Positions 61,301 to 64,000 of a stretch of DNA of 64,000 bases are shown piece after piece. The stretch lies in the NCBI GenBank assembly GCA_029339505.1, contig JAQISU010000115.1:11185001-11249000 (forward strand). The letters run 5' to 3'. Numbering within the stretch: position 1 is the stretch's first letter; every line of letters starts with the position of its first letter. Made by a program: the position numbers and the translations under genes. The notes under the pieces are model-generated. The model made no database searches and was not told where the DNA came from. It worked only from the letters and a program-made list of their open reading frames with translations. The stretch comes from Unio delphinus. Taxonomy: Eukaryota > Mollusca > Bivalvia > Unionida > Unionidae.

Positions 61301-64000
61301 ATTTTTCTCACCCAATATTATCCTTTAAAGTAAAATAAACTCTTTAAAAGTGTGCACGTTGCAATGTTTACATGTGGCGCATGAATACAAAAAATCTAAT
61401 GAGGACTATGGTGTGACGGTTGAGTCCGAAGTACACAGTTCATACGCGTGAGCAAAGTAACGAGGTATTACAATATTTAATATATGGATGTTATATGAAA
61501 TTAACAATAAATAGTTATAATTTATTAGAAAGAAACTATTTCCATCATCATTTCCAATTTTGAGTACCCCACACTCCCGTATACAAGACCATCGTCACTC
61601 TCCAAATATGTGGACCCCAGATGATAACAATGTGCTAAACTTTCAAGTTCACGGATTCTTTGAAAATTTATATTTCTGTCTTGGAAAGATGGCAAGTGAT
61701 GCAGTGAAATTTGCTTATGGATTAGTGTGTTGAGGGATAAATGATTCCTTCTGGCTGGTAAGTGTATTATTTGTCAATACATATTGCAGGTATATTCAGC
61801 TGGAGCATAACGGAGATGCTTAACCAAATTATAATAGAGTATGTTTGACATAACCCATTTCTGGCTGTTACTAAGTTTTCCGTTGTTGTTTAGAGAGTTG
61901 GGATGCTATGAAGTATATAGGTATATAGTCTTATGTGCATAGATCAGTGTTTTCTGACATAGTTCATTTCAAACACCATTGAGAATTTTATCCTATCTTT
62001 AGCACAGTAAATTTTTAAGTCAGCTTCATTAAATGTAGCTATCAGTATATACAATGTTTCACGCGATGTGTTTACAACTAGTTCAGTTGCTTTAGCTGCA
62101 TTTAATGTTCTGAAAATGTACTGAGCTAGTTCAGCATATAGGATAAACTTAACTATGCTAGTTAGTACGAACTAACATAATATCAAAACCTCAAAATAGT
62201 ATGCGCGTGTGTATTTGTCTCTATCAAAATGTTTTTGTGTTCGGTGTGTTTTCTAAGACAGATTGACCTTAAGTAACTATGTTTTTGTTATTTATTATTT
62301 GCTGTTGTTGTTGCTGTTGTTGTTGTTTTATTTGAGAACAACTATGGCACAGCAGAATACAGGAACGGTTTATTTTGCTAAAAGTAGTTCTCAGCGCTTG
62401 TACTCCATGACAGAGACGATTGGTCTGAGAAGACTAGACTGAAAAAAGAAAAGTAAGGTTAGCAAAACTATGGAGGGGGATTACCGCCATAATTATATGC
62501 ATGTATTTTGTAATCTTCCTTGATGCATTATTGTAAATGGCTGTTTGCAAGTGCTACATTCATAATTCCATCCATGTATATTGTTATTTTTATTGATGCA
62601 AACTGTACGTGGTAACTTGCAAGTGCTACTTTCCTTTTGCATTATTATAAATGGTTGCTTGCAAGTGCTACATTCCTAAGTACATCTATGTATATTGTAT
62701 TCTTCATTGATGCAAACGGATACAAAGGTTAGTCTAAATAAATTTGTTAAGTAATAGCGTGCAGTCCGATAGTTGGCAGTTATAGTTCACGAACGTACCA
62801 TATAGTGTTAATGCCGAATACGGTTGGTCTCAAAAGCCGTCAGGTCAAATAAAAAAAGGCTTAGAGACCAACTAGCTGGTTTAAATTCGGCCCAACTTGG
62901 ACCGAAAATAAGACAATTTGGCCCAACTTTAAAGACAATTCTGCCCATCTCGAAAGATAATTCGACCCAATTTTAAAAAGCAACACACAATAGTTTTAAC
63001 CAGTACTTATTTTCAACATATATGTTGACAATTCTTATATAATATGTTTTAGAATAAAATTTGAAACATTTGGTGAGCAAGATAAATGTTTTCCGAAAAT
63101 ATAATGGTTACGAACTTTATGATATCTTTAGGAAAAACCGTCCCAAAGCTAAATATTAATGTGGAGAAAAAAAAAAGAAGTATAGTAGAGATGGACGTGG
63201 TGATTTGGGAGTTACGTAGGCACAAATGAGATGCATCATATCTCCTGTGGAAGAAAGTCGATTTAGATCTCAAAAACTTAATTCTCAAGCAAAATACATA
63301 CGTTACAAGATATCTTCTCGTATTTGAACGTATTTGTTACAACTAAAAGTATACAGGGAAAATGGTTGAAAATTGCATAATTAGGTATTTTGCGATAATT
63401 TAAATAAATTTAATTCAGAACATTATTGCTAAGTTTGCTAAGTTACAAAAAAGACAGATAACTGTGCACACATAAAATGCATCTTTACCAAAATTTCTCA
63501 TATTTTAAATTTCATTTAAATTGATTATGAATATTATAAACACCAAAAACTTTTTCAGTTGTTATATTAATACCATTCTAATCATAACACATTCTGATTC
63601 AAAATATAAACTCAAACGTTTACAACGTGTATGCCTTTACAGTCACTCCAAACATATAATGTATGTATTAGATACATATGACAAGAGACTTCATTAAATC
63701 TGTAATCGTTTTCAACAAATATTCATTTAATGGTAAGAAATTCTTTGAAGTATCCCTCTCAAAGTAGGATTAGTGTTTTCAAGAGGTATGCATGGCCACT
63801 ACTCTTGTCGCTAATTTGTAACAATACATCGTTTTTATTTTATGAAGCTGTGTGCAATTGAGTGCCTCATATCTGAAGCAGTGTTACAATCTGAAGTCTA
63901 ATATCAAATATATTAGTATAATATCTTGTGTACCGTGTCGCTACTCTTAAAAATTTTTAAACGTGTTCTGTAGAATATTATCTGGTAGGTATTATTATTT
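61301..64000. other. No gene recognised; minor tandem repeats
   Basis: AT-rich. Two imperfect copies of about 110 bases lie at 62525-62720 (TTGCAAGTGCTACATTC and ATGTATATTGT shared). Four copies of a roughly 22-base unit (AGACAATTTGGCCCAACTTT-like) lie at 62888-62980. (TTG)n occurs at about 62302-62327. No exon or element family is identified. Confidence 0.5.

Overview
The window is from an animal nuclear genome. It is AT-rich, and its genes are split into many short exons by GT-AG introns of about 0.3 to 3.7 kb. Introns are crowded with (TA)n, (GA)n and (CA)n microsatellites, minisatellites, tRNA-derived SINEs and decayed LINE, DIRS and gypsy copies. The gene's extracellular repeat style and the SINE and LINE types suggest a lophotrochozoan invertebrate, most likely a mollusc. 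That assignment is inference; no species can be named from the sequence alone.

Bases 589-51928 (+ strand) hold the 3' part of one very large gene. I could chain 48 exons by hand. Each junction has consensus-like splice sites and keeps the reading phase, giving one frame of about 3125 residues that ends in TAA at 51926-51928, with AATAAA at 52162-52167. The 5' end lies before the window. The predicted product is built from about 20 diverged copies of a fibronectin-III-like unit. The first half of a unit has a W..(F/V).D..SGI..Y.W.IG core. The second half has G..Y.V.V.A.N..G, then SDG(V/I).(V/I)D.(T/S)PP. The chain is interrupted once by a cysteine-rich stretch (exon 36) and once by a DUF642/galactose-binding-like domain (exon 43, by far the largest exon). 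No membrane anchor is visible at the C terminus. It is probably a secreted or matrix protein whose function I cannot assign.

Introns of this gene contain: a gypsy integrase scrap (1.04-1.17 kb); minisatellites at about 11.5, 14.7, 16.1-17.1, 19.4, 24.2, 32.3, 41.9 and 44.1 kb; a decayed sense LINE (26.1-27.1 kb); a decayed DIRS-like element (39.0-40.2 kb); and SINEs of two families. Two minisatellites span exon-intron junctions. A 49-bp unit after exon 36 copies the exon end plus its 5' splice site. A 47-bp unit before exon 39 copies the 3' splice site plus the exon start.

Downstream, 52.35-53.51 kb holds two diverged copies, exactly 1000 bp apart at their ATGs, of a promoter-like and signal-peptide-exon-like segment. 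The second copy has a TATA box and a good donor and may be exon 1 of the next gene. The rest (53.5-64 kb) has no exon I can recognise. It contains a 33-bp minisatellite (55.2-55.6 kb), a 3' LINE fragment with a (GAA)n tail (56.8-57.5 kb), and a disabled minus-strand LINE (58.7-61.2 kb) carrying a nested SINE with a perfect 14-bp target-site duplication.
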